Source of the DNA: Desulfovibrio sp. UCD-KL4C
Lineage (GTDB): Bacteria > Desulfobacterota > Desulfovibrionia > Desulfovibrionales > Desulfovibrionaceae
Assembly: GCF_006210265.1 (NCBI RefSeq)
Contig: NZ_VCNC01000002.1
Location: 62,001 to 126,000, forward strand
Length of the DNA stretch: 64,000 nucleotides
Reading direction: 5' to 3'
Both the position numbers and the translations under genes were made by a program. The notes beneath the pieces are model-generated. The model was not told where the DNA came from. It saw only the letters and a list, made by a program, of their open reading frames with translations, and searched no databases. Positions 47,480-56,934 of this stretch are shown here, one piece after another. Numbering within the stretch: the stretch's first letter is position 1; each line of letters begins with the position of its first letter.

Positions 47480-47650
47480 GTTGGCAGGTCTCCTGGCTTA
47501 CGAGTCTTGAACAATTTCCTGAGTCTTCCCAGTTTCCCAGTGACTATTAATATGAGGAATTGTCTCGTCGCTTACAGTTGCGGGGGCAGCGTTGGTCTTT
47601 AACCAACTTCCCTGTTCGTCCGGATATGCGGAACCAACTGGTTTTTAGCT
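47480..47650 (-). ncRNA. Cobalamin riboswitch upstream of cbiK
   Basis: Read on the minus strand, the stretch has the conserved cobalamin-aptamer blocks in order: ACAGGGAA, CGCTGCCCCCGCAACTGTAAGC, GTCACTGGGAA, CTGGGAAG, and the B12 box AAGCCAGGAGACCTGCC (47483-47499). It precedes cbiK by about 160 nt. A weak hairpin in the gap (AGAGC/GCTCT, 47444-47459) may serve as expression platform. A possible promoter (TTGACT at 47675-47670) lies just before it. Cobalamin is expected to lower CbiK synthesis. Confidence 0.93.
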
Positions 47651-47973
47651 ATCGTAAAGGGGCAAAAAAAGTCAATGGGATTTGAAGGAGATAATCCCTT
47701 TTAGATCTACATTTTGCATCATTGATTAGACTACTAGCTCCTAAAAGATAATAAACCTAGAAGATGATTATTTTTACTATAAAATCAAAAAGCGAGGACT
47801 TTGTCATCAATCTGGGGTCTGTGGGGGTACCCCCACAGACCTGTAGTAAACCAATTAACCGTCAATCTATTTCAGGACGGGTCAGGTTTTATAAATATAG
47901 TGAAGGCAGAGCATCTAATATGGTTTGTACGTTATTAGAACCTTTTGACACGTCGATAACTTTAAAGCTTCAC
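47651..47973. other. Intergenic stretch with a 26-bp palindrome
   Basis: About 320 bp between the riboswitch and fdhE with no supported gene. A weak GGGATT/AATCCC hairpin lies at 47677-47698. The main feature is the perfect palindrome at 47816-47841. Confidence 0.6.
47816..47841. repeat. Perfect 26-bp palindrome
   Basis: GGTCTGTGGGGGT followed at once by its exact complement ACCCCCACAGACC. It is GC-rich inside AT-rich DNA, 130 bp after the fdhE stop on that strand. No T run follows on either strand, so it is not a standard terminator. Confidence 0.9.
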
Positions 47974-48888
47974 CTATGTAATGCTATTCCAAAGTGTTGG
48001 TGAAATCGGGGCTAAATTTCTTTCATGTGCTAGTACATCAAGGTGAATAAGACCCATCTGGATTGTATCCAAATGTGGCAGGGACGTATATTCACGCATA
48101 TCTATATTAATCATGTATTTACCGCATTTATGGCAAATTTCTATCCGTTCGCGTTCAACGTTATCCAGAAAGAGAAATTCGCGAGTTTCGCTGTCATCAT
48201 TTCCGCATGCTGCACAGGAGTTTCGTTTATGGTGCCAGTCGTGCCCACAAAGAGAACAGTGCAGATATTTTTTGCCTCCTCCGCCAATTAGATATTCAGA
48301 ATTAGCCATATCCTTAGGGGAGAGTTGTGAAATTGAGGGGGATGAACCGCAGACGGGGCAGTAGCTATGTTCCCAAGAAATTAAGGAAAGGTCTTTTCCC
48401 ATGCTGCATTTAATTGCGTTTAAGACTGGGGCCGAAATAGTATCAGAAATATAGTGCAGCATTGCTGGCGTGGTGATGCCAAGCTGTGCAGATACGTTCT
48501 CAAAATGATTCATATTTCCGTCTATACTGGCTTGGGCAAGACCAAGGAGATTCTCAGTAACATCCATATAGGACAGCAGATTTCGGTGTATTTCCGGTTC
48601 CAGTTCCAGAACTTCTGCAATAACGGGAAGAAGGCTTTCATCTGATTGCTTGAAAGCATCGGACCAATAGTAGAGATCCGCCTCGGCAAAGATTGGAACA
48701 CCGGCAGCTAAGCGTGTGGCTTCGATGACTGGAGAGTGGAGTTTCAGGGTGGTCAGGTGGGTACGAACCTGATCAATTTTTTTAAAAAGCGATCCGAATC
48801 TACCAACAAGGTCACCGTATGAGGCATCACGGTTTTTGATGTTTTCGAGCGTGGATTCAATTTGATTTAATTCGGACGTTATTTCCAT
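47974..48888 (-). CDS. fdhE: Formate dehydrogenase accessory protein FdhE
   Basis: 304 aa, cytoplasmic rubredoxin-like maturation factor for periplasmic formate dehydrogenases. Four CxxC motifs in the C-terminal half: CPVCGSS, CSLCGHDW, CAACGND and CHKCGKY. WHHKRNSCAACG and the helical N-terminal half are as in FdhE. It follows the fdhAB genes in the same direction, 72 bp after fdhB, with a GGAG ribosome binding site. Confidence 0.9.
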   Translation of the reverse strand: MEITSELNQIESTLENIKNRDASYGDLVGRFGSLFKKIDQVRTHLTTLKLHSPVIEATRLAAGVPIFAEADLYYWSDAFKQSDESLLPVIAEVLELEPEIHRNLLSYMDVTENLLGLAQASIDGNMNHFENVSAQLGITTPAMLHYISDTISAPVLNAIKCSMGKDLSLISWEHSYCPVCGSSPSISQLSPKDMANSEYLIGGGGKKYLHCSLCGHDWHHKRNSCAACGNDDSETREFLFLDNVERERIEICHKCGKYMINIDMREYTSLPHLDTIQMGLIHLDVLAHERNLAPISPTLWNSIT

Positions 48889-48960
48889 GCGGTTGCTCCG
48901 TATCTTTGTTGAAACAGGGCGCCATTATATGACGCCCTGCATGTTATACAGCTTAAGGTG

Positions 48961-49695
48961 TTATCCTTTCATTGCTTTGAAAGGCCTTGCGAGTGTGGCA
49001 AACAACTGTTTTTTTGACATTGGTCCAAGATTAGACTCGACAGCGGCAAACTCATGATAGTTTTCCGGTTTGTCAATAAGCAGATAGATGACATTGACTG
49101 AATCAGGATCAACTAACTGGGCTTCAGGCCATTTTTTCTTCAACTGTGTCAAACGGCTCTTGGCGAGTTTTAACATCTCTTCCCGCTCACCGAATAGCAT
49201 CGTACCGGTGGGGCAGACTTTCACACAGGCCGGAGGCATACCGTTATGAATCCTATCGTTGCACATGGTACACTTAGAGAGCAAGCCTGTTTTCTCATCT
49301 CGTCTAGGGATATTGTATGGGCAGGCTTCTTTAATCTCATCAAACTGGTCTTTATTAAAACCTTTTGTTTTGGCGGTGAAGACAACTGCACCAGTCTTTT
49401 CATCTTGAATGATTGCTTCTTCAATGTACATATCACCGGTTTCCTTGCAGGCAGCAATTTCACAGTGACGACACTGGTCAGGGAAGAAGTTCCAACGGAT
49501 CGTTCCATTATCAAGATGCTCGTTGAAGCGAACCAGTTTGTAGTTGTTCGGATTTAAATCCTGCGGATTCTGATGGCTGCCCCAGCCGACCTGATAGGTC
49601 TTGTTTGCGGGCAACTCATGCCATTCTTTACAGGCAATCTGGCACCCGCGGCATGCCGTACATCGAGAGGTGTCTATCAGTATTGTTTTGGACAT
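48961..49695 (-). CDS. fdhB: Formate dehydrogenase beta (iron-sulfur) subunit
   Basis: 244 aa ferredoxin-type electron-transfer subunit with four [4Fe-4S] motif groups: CTACRGCQIACKEW, CRHCEIAACKE, CPYNIPRRDEK with CTMCNDR, and CVKVCPTG. It has no signal peptide and no C-terminal membrane helix, so it should be carried out by the Tat signal of FdhA and stay soluble in the periplasm, passing electrons to cytochrome c3. 15 bp after fdhA. Confidence 0.92.
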   Translation of the reverse strand: MSKTILIDTSRCTACRGCQIACKEWHELPANKTYQVGWGSHQNPQDLNPNNYKLVRFNEHLDNGTIRWNFFPDQCRHCEIAACKETGDMYIEEAIIQDEKTGAVVFTAKTKGFNKDQFDEIKEACPYNIPRRDEKTGLLSKCTMCNDRIHNGMPPACVKVCPTGTMLFGEREEMLKLAKSRLTQLKKKWPEAQLVDPDSVNVIYLLIDKPENYHEFAAVESNLGPMSKKQLFATLARPFKAMKG

Positions 49696-49710
49696 GACAG
49701 TCTCCTTATC

Positions 49711-52700
49711 TTATGGTGTATCCAGCTCAGTTACTTTTTTTGCCTTATGGATATTAACACAGCTGGCCTTATATTCCGGAATGGTTGTGTTAGGATCTCC
49801 CACTGAAGGCGTGAGTCTATTGGTGGAGTCACCACATCCTGGAGTGGTCCAACCAAAGCAATAAGGCATGCCTATCTCGTGTATGATGCGACCATGGACC
49901 TTGAGAGGACGCATGCGCACAGTTACCATAGCAACGGCTTGGACCTTGCCTCTGATGCTCTCAACAACGATGACTTCTCCGTTCTTGATTCCTTTTTCCT
50001 TTGCCAGTTCCGGACTCATCTCAACGTAGAGCTGCGGCTCTGCTTCAAGGAGGTTAGGCACGTTGCGGGTTTCACCACCTCCGCACCAGTGTTCGGTCAG
50101 GCTGTATGTCGTGAGCACTATTGGAAACTTCGGATCGGCCGCTTTGGCTAGCACGTCCATATCACTGTCAGTGAATTTGTAGACCGGGCTGTTGAGCTGT
50201 TTTGAGAACAGATTGCTCTTAACTGGCGTTTCGACCGGTTCATAGTGTTCTGGGAAAGGACCGTCCTGTCTGCCCGGACCGAAGAGATGTCCCAGACCAT
50301 GCTGCTGCATGATGAAAGGATATTTACCCTTGCCGGTGGACATTGGTGGCCATCCGCCATCAGGTACGTCACCGATCCACTTGCCGTTTTTCCACTCGAT
50401 AACAGCTTTATCCGGGTTAAACGGTTTACCGTTAAGATCGACAGATGCACGGTTATAGAGAATACGACGATTTACAGGCCAGCACCATGACCAGTTGGGA
50501 TAAAGACCAATTTTTGCCTGCATTGGAGTTTGTTTCGGATCACGGCGAAGGCTTTTGTTTCCTTCTTCCTCAGTCCAGCTGCCACAGTAGAGCCAGTTCA
50601 GGCTGGATGTTGATCCGTCATCTGCAAGGTTAACAAAACTGGGCACTTGCTGTCCCTTTAAGTACTTTTTACCTTTAACGACTACGTCACGGGTAAAACG
50701 TCCATTGATGCGTTGGCACAAATCATCTGGATCAAACTTTTTAGGCCAGTCAAGTTTGAGTATAGGATCAGGGAAGGTTCCTTTTTCCTTAGCATAAAGT
50801 TCACGAACCTTATTCATGATTGGGATATACATTTCAGCAAATGGGCGTGTTTCATACTGAGGTGGTATGACCTGTCCATGCCAAAGCAGCCAGCGTCCTG
50901 AGTTGGTTACAGAACCTGATTTCTCCAGACGATGGGCAGAAGGCAACAGGAAGAACTCTGTTTTGACTTTTTTAGGATCAATATCAGGGCGATGCCAGTT
51001 GTCAGTTGTTTCGGTGTTATGCAATTCTGCACAGACTACCCAATCAAGCTTATCCATTGCTTTACGGATTTTGTTGGTATTGGGCACACTGTTCATGGGG
51101 TTGAGTCCCATAAAGAAACCACCAACCATTTCTCCACGATACATGCGGTCGAACATGAACAAATATGAGTAATCTTCGCCTTTCTCTACCTTAGGCAGGA
51201 GTTCGTAGCAAAATCCATTATCCTGAGTGGCGTTATCGCCGAACCAGCTTTTAAGCAGTGATGCAAAGTATTCCGGTTTATGTTGCCACCAGTTGGCAGA
51301 CTGCGGATCGGTGCTGACTGGCGTGTTAGCCTTATTGTATTTTTCGTAGCTAGACCAGTCTGCATTCGGCATCGCCATATAACCGGGCAGGATATGGTAG
51401 AGCAGTGCGTGGTCGGTGGAACCCTGTACATTTGGTTCACCGCGTAGTGCGTTGATTCCTCCGCCAGCTACACCTATGTTACCAAGAAGGAGCTGAATGA
51501 TACCTGAGGTACGGATATTCTGTACCCCAACCGTATGCTGGGTCCAACCTAGAGCATAAAGGATGGTTCCAGCTTTGGTTCCGGTACCTGTTGCAGCGAA
51601 GTTTTCGTATACTTTCATCAAGGTTTCTTCGGGAACGCCTGTGGTAGAGGCGACTTTATCCAAGGAATAACGAGAGTAGTGTTTTTTCAGTAGCTGGAAT
51701 ACGCAACGGGGATTTTTGAGAGATTTGTCACGCTTAGGCATACCTTTAGAGTCATATTCCAAAGCCCATTTGCTTTTATCGTAAGCACGCTTTTTGGGAT
51801 CGAATCCAGAGAATAGACCATCTTTGAAGTCGAAATCTTTGCCTACGATTAACGAAGCATTGGTGTATTCTACAACGTATTCGTTAAAATATTTCTTCTT
51901 TTCAATGATGTACTTTATCATGCCGCCAAGGAAGGGGATGTCAGTTCCAGATCTCAGGGGAACATGAAAATCGCAGCGTGCAGAGGTTCTGGAAAATTTG
52001 GGGTCAACGTGCATTACGGTTGCGCCATTATCCTTAGCTCTGAGCACCCATTTAAAAGAGATGGGGTGATGTTCCGCAGCGTTACTACCCATAATCAGAA
52101 TGGAGTCGGCATTCTTGATGTCTATCCAGTGGTTGGTCATGGCACCACGACCAAAACTTTCACCCAGTGCGGATACTGTGGAACTGTGGCATACGCGAGC
52201 CTGATGATCCATATGTACCACGCCAAGCCCTCTGGCAAATTGGTGGGTCAGCGCACATTCTTCGTTACTGGCATGAGATGTTCCCATCAGAAACATTGAT
52301 TCTAGACGATTGACCTGTTGTCCGGCTTTATTCTTGCTAATAAAATCCTTATCACGGGTCTCTTTTACCCGGTGGGCAATGCGATCAACCATCCAGTCCC
52401 AACTCTTTTCTTCCCATTTGTCGCTATATGGCGCGCGGTACATGGGTTTTTGCAGCCGATGGTGTGCAGTAGTCATGGTAAACATGGCTGCACCTTTGGC
52501 GCACAAGGAACCTTCGTTGATAGGATAGTCTGGATCACCTTCGACCCCTACTAATTTCCCGTTTTTTACATAGCCGATAGCAAAACAGCTAACGGAGCAG
52601 AATGGACAGACGGTAAAAACCTCCTTCGCTCCGTCGATTTTCAGGGTGGCAGCATAGCTTTTAATCGGAGTCAGACTTACACCGATTTGAGCCAGTGAAA

Positions 52701-52755
52701 GGCACATTGCTGACGAGGCTGTGAGCTTCAAAAATTTTCGGCGGTCACATTTCAT
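49711..52755 (-). CDS. fdhA: Formate dehydrogenase catalytic subunit, Cys-type
   Basis: 1014 aa molybdenum/tungsten bis-pterin oxidoreductase. Tat signal CDRRKFLKLTASSAMCLSLA. One [4Fe-4S] cluster: C50, C53, C57 and C85. The active-site ligand is Cys189 in DHQARVCHSSTV, encoded by TGC, where most Desulfovibrio homologues have selenocysteine; His190 follows. The C-terminal domain that binds the second pterin is present (TEHWCGGGETRNVPNLLEAEP, MPYCFGWTTPGCGDSTNRLT). Oxidises formate in the periplasm with FdhB. AAGGAGG ribosome binding site. Confidence 0.95.
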   Translation of the reverse strand: MKCDRRKFLKLTASSAMCLSLAQIGVSLTPIKSYAATLKIDGAKEVFTVCPFCSVSCFAIGYVKNGKLVGVEGDPDYPINEGSLCAKGAAMFTMTTAHHRLQKPMYRAPYSDKWEEKSWDWMVDRIAHRVKETRDKDFISKNKAGQQVNRLESMFLMGTSHASNEECALTHQFARGLGVVHMDHQARVCHSSTVSALGESFGRGAMTNHWIDIKNADSILIMGSNAAEHHPISFKWVLRAKDNGATVMHVDPKFSRTSARCDFHVPLRSGTDIPFLGGMIKYIIEKKKYFNEYVVEYTNASLIVGKDFDFKDGLFSGFDPKKRAYDKSKWALEYDSKGMPKRDKSLKNPRCVFQLLKKHYSRYSLDKVASTTGVPEETLMKVYENFAATGTGTKAGTILYALGWTQHTVGVQNIRTSGIIQLLLGNIGVAGGGINALRGEPNVQGSTDHALLYHILPGYMAMPNADWSSYEKYNKANTPVSTDPQSANWWQHKPEYFASLLKSWFGDNATQDNGFCYELLPKVEKGEDYSYLFMFDRMYRGEMVGGFFMGLNPMNSVPNTNKIRKAMDKLDWVVCAELHNTETTDNWHRPDIDPKKVKTEFFLLPSAHRLEKSGSVTNSGRWLLWHGQVIPPQYETRPFAEMYIPIMNKVRELYAKEKGTFPDPILKLDWPKKFDPDDLCQRINGRFTRDVVVKGKKYLKGQQVPSFVNLADDGSTSSLNWLYCGSWTEEEGNKSLRRDPKQTPMQAKIGLYPNWSWCWPVNRRILYNRASVDLNGKPFNPDKAVIEWKNGKWIGDVPDGGWPPMSTGKGKYPFIMQQHGLGHLFGPGRQDGPFPEHYEPVETPVKSNLFSKQLNSPVYKFTDSDMDVLAKAADPKFPIVLTTYSLTEHWCGGGETRNVPNLLEAEPQLYVEMSPELAKEKGIKNGEVIVVESIRGKVQAVAMVTVRMRPLKVHGRIIHEIGMPYCFGWTTPGCGDSTNRLTPSVGDPNTTIPEYKASCVNIHKAKKVTELDTP

Positions 52756-53438
52756 AGGATGGCCTCCTTGATTAAGCAGAGACGTTATTGCCGCTGCTGA
52801 ATTGAAAATGAATATTCTTAATGATTCGACTGTATCAAAAAATACTATTATTACAATATGTTAAAAATAACACGTATAAGGATGATGGATTGGTGTTATT
52901 CGAAATGATTTTTGTTTTGGGAGTAAGGTATAGGATTTTATGGGGATTTGGATAGGCTTATTGTATTTTATGTATAGATAAAATCTATTTTAAATTATTA
53001 TGATGACGGGGTTTTGAAAGAAAGATTTCTAAGTGGTGAAAAGGTCGTAGCCACAGCCCTATAAATTATGGACGAACCGCTCCTGTAAAATGCTTCTATT
53101 CAAACTTTAGGCCATGACACTTTAATACTTTTTTAGCGAACAATTTCCATCGGTAGTGAATGTTATTGAATTGGGATACTTCCTGTACGGTATATTGCAT
53201 TTGCTGAAATAATTATTGAAATCTATGAATCGTTATTATGGATTGTCGTTTAAAATTGGGAAAAAATATTCTTCACAAGCTTTTTATTTTTTTAGGTTTT
53301 TTTATAAAATATTCTTTATGATTAGATTTTAGCCACATATTCACGTTTGTTTTTACTAATGGGCTTGTTTGACAAATATTCCGCCTCTCCATATTTGATA
53401 ATGACATTTAATTTTAATTATAATGTAAGGAGAAGGAA
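52756..53438. other. 683-bp divergent intergenic region
   Basis: Between fdhA (leftward) and the cysteine synthase gene (rightward). AT-rich, no open frame with support. It must contain the fdhA promoter; I could not choose one. The cysteine synthase promoter is listed separately. Confidence 0.5.
53369..53397 (+). promoter_or_regulatory. Candidate promoter of the cysteine synthase gene
   Basis: TTGACA (53369-53374), 17-bp spacer, TATTTG (53392-53397), 42 bp before the start codon. Confidence 0.55.
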
Positions 53439-54368
53439 ATGGTATTAGATAATATCCTTGAGTGTGTTGGGAGTACTCCGTGTCTTCGTTTGAAGATTGA
53501 TAATGGGATTGTTCTCGCTAAGGCGGAATTCATGAATCCTAGTGGATCAATTAAAGATAGAGTTGCCGTTAGAATCATTAAGCTGGCACTTAAGAATGGG
53601 ACATTGCGTCCAGGAATGAGAATCGCAGAAGCCTCAAGTGGAAATATGGGTATTTCGCTTGCTATGGTTGGTGCTTCATGTGGTTGCAAAGTTACAATCT
53701 ATATGTGTGAGACTGCCAGCGTTGAGCGACGGAGTATTCTTCGTATGCTTGGTGCTGATTTGGTGTTGACTCCTGCACATGAAGGAGTCGGAGGGGCGGT
53801 TGAAGCTCTCAGGCTGGACTCCATTTCTGATCCGAATGTTTTTTTAGTTAACCAGTTTGGAAACAAAGAGAATATTGCTGCACATTATAATGGGACTGGG
53901 AAAGAGTTATGGGAAGATATCGACAGTCACATTGATTGTTTTATAAGTGGGGTTGGAAGTGGAGGAACCCTGATGGGCGTGGGGGCTTATCTTAGGGAAC
54001 GGAATCCTAATGTTCACTTGGTTGCAGTTGAGCCTAAGGGGGCTGCGGCTCTTTTAGGGCATAAGCCGAAAGCTCATAGTATTGAAGGGATTGGTGATGG
54101 TTTTCTTCCGGAGATAGTGGATCCGCAATTTATTGATTCTGTTGTTGAGATTTCGGACTCTGAAGCTACTGACTATGCTTTGGATTTGGCGAGAGAGAAG
54201 GGTATTTTTGTCGGAATGTCTTCAGGTGCCAATTTAGCGGCCGCTTCCAGCATAATGGAAAAACATCCAGATTGGCGAGTGGTAACTGTTCTCCCAGATA
54301 GAGCAGAAAGGTATTTTAGTACGCAGTTGTTTGCGAACCAATCCGTCTTGGCTCGAACTGCCGCTTAA
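53439..54368 (+). CDS. cysK: Cysteine synthase (PLP-dependent)
   Basis: 309 aa, fold-type II PLP enzyme making cysteine from O-acetylserine (or a related activated serine) and sulfide. PLP Lys in NPSGSIKDRVAV, substrate loop ASSGNMGISLA, phosphate-binding loop GVGSGGTLMGVG, and the Ser that meets the pyridine N in GMSSGANLAA. Compared with CysK the loop after the Lys is CysM-like, so I do not separate the two with confidence. AAGGAGAAGGA ribosome binding site. Terminator follows. Confidence 0.88.
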   Translation: MVLDNILECVGSTPCLRLKIDNGIVLAKAEFMNPSGSIKDRVAVRIIKLALKNGTLRPGMRIAEASSGNMGISLAMVGASCGCKVTIYMCETASVERRSILRMLGADLVLTPAHEGVGGAVEALRLDSISDPNVFLVNQFGNKENIAAHYNGTGKELWEDIDSHIDCFISGVGSGGTLMGVGAYLRERNPNVHLVAVEPKGAAALLGHKPKAHSIEGIGDGFLPEIVDPQFIDSVVEISDSEATDYALDLAREKGIFVGMSSGANLAAASSIMEKHPDWRVVTVLPDRAERYFSTQLFANQSVLARTAA

Positions 54369-54412
54369 TTATATATAAATTAAAATATTTTATTCCAATA
54401 TTAAATCCTTAA

Positions 54413-54466
54413 AAAGGGCAGTGCATAAACGTTAATAAGTGACGTGAATGCTCTGTCCTTTTTTTA
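54413..54466 (+). terminator. Terminator after cysteine synthase
   Basis: AAAGGGCAG...CTGTCCTTT with further inner pairing (GCAT, ACGT), then a run of seven T residues. Confidence 0.82.
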
Positions 54467-54579
54467 GCACAATAGATCCATTCGCTTGAGTATTTAATAT
54501 ATCAGTCTGTTTATTTTTAATGATTTCAAGTTTTTTTTGGGTCAGATGATGAAAGGAATAGTTCATATGATGCAAGACT

Positions 54580-54598
54580 GAGAATGAAAGTCATTGTA
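54580..54598 (+). promoter_or_regulatory. Candidate Fur box upstream of a TonB-dependent receptor
   Basis: GAGAATGAAAGTCATTGTA agrees at 14 of 19 positions with the classical Fur box GATAATGATAATCATTATC, including the inner AATGA...TCATT dyad. About 85 bp before the receptor start. Confidence 0.55.
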
Positions 54599-54681
54599 GA
54601 CACGTTTTGCAATAAACATGGCTACATAAGCAGTAAAAGAAGAAAGCAATTTATGGAGTTATTACTAGGAGTGTAACAAAA

Positions 54682-56745
54682 ATGAAGTTGAAAAGGATTA
54701 ATGGAATTATTGCCTTGCTGGGTGTGATGTTGTTGTCGAGCAATGTCTATGCAGATGAAAAAAAAGAGCATCAGTTAGAAAGTATGACTGTAACTGCTCA
54801 GAAGGTAGGGGAGAATATTCAAGACGTACCGATAAGTATTACGGCTTTTTCTGATGTAATGTTAGAAGAAAAGGAAATAAATGGCTTTAAGGATTTGATT
54901 CAATATACTCCCAACATGTTTCTTCGTAAGAATAGTGTGGACAGTGAAATCGTAATCAGGGGGATTTCGTCGTTCACTAGTTCTTTATTTTCAACAGCAG
55001 GTTTTTATGTTGATGGAGTGAACTATCCTATTCATCAAATGCAGGACATGGATTTTATCGACATTGAGCGTGTCGAAGTCTTGAAAGGGCCTCAGGGTGT
55101 TTTGTATGGCCGCAATTCTCAGTCTGGTGTAATTAGTATCATTACAAAACAACCGACCAATGAATTTTCTGCAAATCTTTATGCTGACATAGGGGGATGG
55201 AATGCCAATGATGGAGAAATGATTTTTAGGGAAGGATTCAATGCCAACATCCCAGTGAAAAAGGATATTTTTAACATGAGGGTAAGTTTTCAAAAAGAAG
55301 ACTCTAAAGGTTGGATGAAAAACGATTATGATAATAGTGACGCTCTAGAGGCTAACCGTATCGGAGGTCGTATTACCGGACTTTGGACACCCAACGAAGA
55401 TCTTGATGTATCTCTTATTGTTGAAGGTCGTAATAGGGACGACGGTCTTGGAGTATACCGATTCAAAGATGGTAAATACGCCACTGATCATAATGAGTTG
55501 GCATGGAATGGGCAGAACCATAATAAAGTCTATTCCGATTCTGAAATAATAAAAGTGGCTTATAGAGCCGAAAGCTTGGACGTAACTTCTGTAACCGGAC
55601 GTCATGGTTATTACCAAGATTTCATCAATGATATGGACTTGAGCACTCAGGATTATGGCAATTCATGGGGCAAATATGATGTACAGGTTATAAGCGAAGA
55701 ATTCAAACTTTCTTCAAAGAAAGATAAAAATGCTGAGATCGACTGGGTAGCTGGAATTTATGGCTATATGGAAAATTTGGATACCCAATACTATGGGTTC
55801 GGTCTCCATGACACTGATCAAGATAATTGGGGGACGGCATTATTCGGTCAGGGAACATGGAATATGACGCCAGATTGGCACCTGACTCTTGGGTCACGCA
55901 TAGACTACGTAAATATAGATGCCAAGAAGGATCTTGATCTTACCGATGTAGGGGAAGGCAAGAGTACACTTGATGGCAATATAAGCTCAGTAGAATTCCT
56001 TCCTAGTGTCACACTTGCCTATGACATATCTTCCGACATAACTTCTTATGCAAAGGTCAGTCGAGGTTATCTCGCTGGCGGCTTTGATTACGCCACGTCT
56101 ATTACGGAAGATCAGTTCAAATACGACCCTGAGTACAGCATTAACTACGAAGTAGGTATGAAGTCGACTTGGTTTGAAAATACCTTAACCGCAAACGCAG
56201 CTCTTTTTTATATAGATATTACTGACAAACAGGTGGCTCAGTTAGAGCCTACGTCTGTAAATCCTGAAAATAGACGTATTGTCAACGCCGCAAGGGCTCA
56301 GTCTTACGGTGGTGAAATAGAATTGCAATACAAACCGATTGACGGACTGCTTCTTACTTCCTCTCTTGGTTACACAGACAGTCGTTTGAGAGATTGGAAA
56401 ACCGAGGATTCTTATAACTATGACGGTAAGAAAACTCCTGGTTCTCCTGATTGGACTTACACCGTGGGCGCTACCTATCGCTGGGATAATGGCTTCATGG
56501 TCGGTACTGATGTTACCGGACTCAGTTCCTTTTATACAGATCCTAAAAATTCAAACAAAGTCGATGGACGCTTTTTGGTCAATCCTAGGATTGGATATGA
56601 AGGCGAAAATTTTGATGTGATTCTTTGGGCAAAGAACGTTTTCAACGAAGAATACAATGAAAATGAATGGGACTGGGGAGAAAGCACTTTGGTTCAACAG
56701 GGTGAACCCGGATCATACGGTGTTCGCATAGGCTACCATTTTTAA
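54682..56745 (+). CDS. TonB-dependent receptor (ferric siderophore type)
   Basis: 687 aa. Signal peptide ...LLSSNVYA, then TonB box LESMTVTAQKV. Plug about 45-160: NIQDVPISITAFSD, FKDLIQYTPNMFLRK, IVIRGISSF, RVEVLKGPQGVLYGRNSQSGVISIITK. Barrel to the terminal GVRIGYHF. This pattern is that of the IroN/pesticin/yersiniabactin-like receptors. Fur-box-like site upstream, AGGAG ribosome binding site. A broken exporter and an AraC regulator follow, together resembling a siderophore or metallophore locus. Confidence 0.92.
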   Translation: MKLKRINGIIALLGVMLLSSNVYADEKKEHQLESMTVTAQKVGENIQDVPISITAFSDVMLEEKEINGFKDLIQYTPNMFLRKNSVDSEIVIRGISSFTSSLFSTAGFYVDGVNYPIHQMQDMDFIDIERVEVLKGPQGVLYGRNSQSGVISIITKQPTNEFSANLYADIGGWNANDGEMIFREGFNANIPVKKDIFNMRVSFQKEDSKGWMKNDYDNSDALEANRIGGRITGLWTPNEDLDVSLIVEGRNRDDGLGVYRFKDGKYATDHNELAWNGQNHNKVYSDSEIIKVAYRAESLDVTSVTGRHGYYQDFINDMDLSTQDYGNSWGKYDVQVISEEFKLSSKKDKNAEIDWVAGIYGYMENLDTQYYGFGLHDTDQDNWGTALFGQGTWNMTPDWHLTLGSRIDYVNIDAKKDLDLTDVGEGKSTLDGNISSVEFLPSVTLAYDISSDITSYAKVSRGYLAGGFDYATSITEDQFKYDPEYSINYEVGMKSTWFENTLTANAALFYIDITDKQVAQLEPTSVNPENRRIVNAARAQSYGGEIELQYKPIDGLLLTSSLGYTDSRLRDWKTEDSYNYDGKKTPGSPDWTYTVGATYRWDNGFMVGTDVTGLSSFYTDPKNSNKVDGRFLVNPRIGYEGENFDVILWAKNVFNEEYNENEWDWGESTLVQQGEPGSYGVRIGYHF

Positions 56746-56892
56746 AATTATACTTATGTTAAATCCTGCTTAAATGTCTTTTCGCGTCAGGATGTCAGTC
56801 CAGATAACGAATTGAAAGAGTTTAGTGAAAGTTGCCGTAAGGTTTATTATGGAAGCAGTCTTACTTTTATAATGTGGAAGCCTAAAAGAAGT

Positions 56893-56920
56893 GATAAGGG
56901 GCCTTTCTAGGCCCCTTATC
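56893..56920 (+). repeat. 11-bp hairpin between receptor and broken exporter gene
   Basis: GATAAGGGGCC, loop TTTCTA, GGCCCCTTATC, with the exporter ribosome binding site AGGAG starting right behind it. No T run, so an intercistronic stability or attenuation element rather than a terminator. Confidence 0.75.
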
Positions 56921-56934
56921 AGGAGAGAAATTAT

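Noticed and set aside
52180-52200. Selenocysteine codon in fdhA
   Set aside because: The codon at the active site is TGC, not TGA, so the protein is read as the Cys form.
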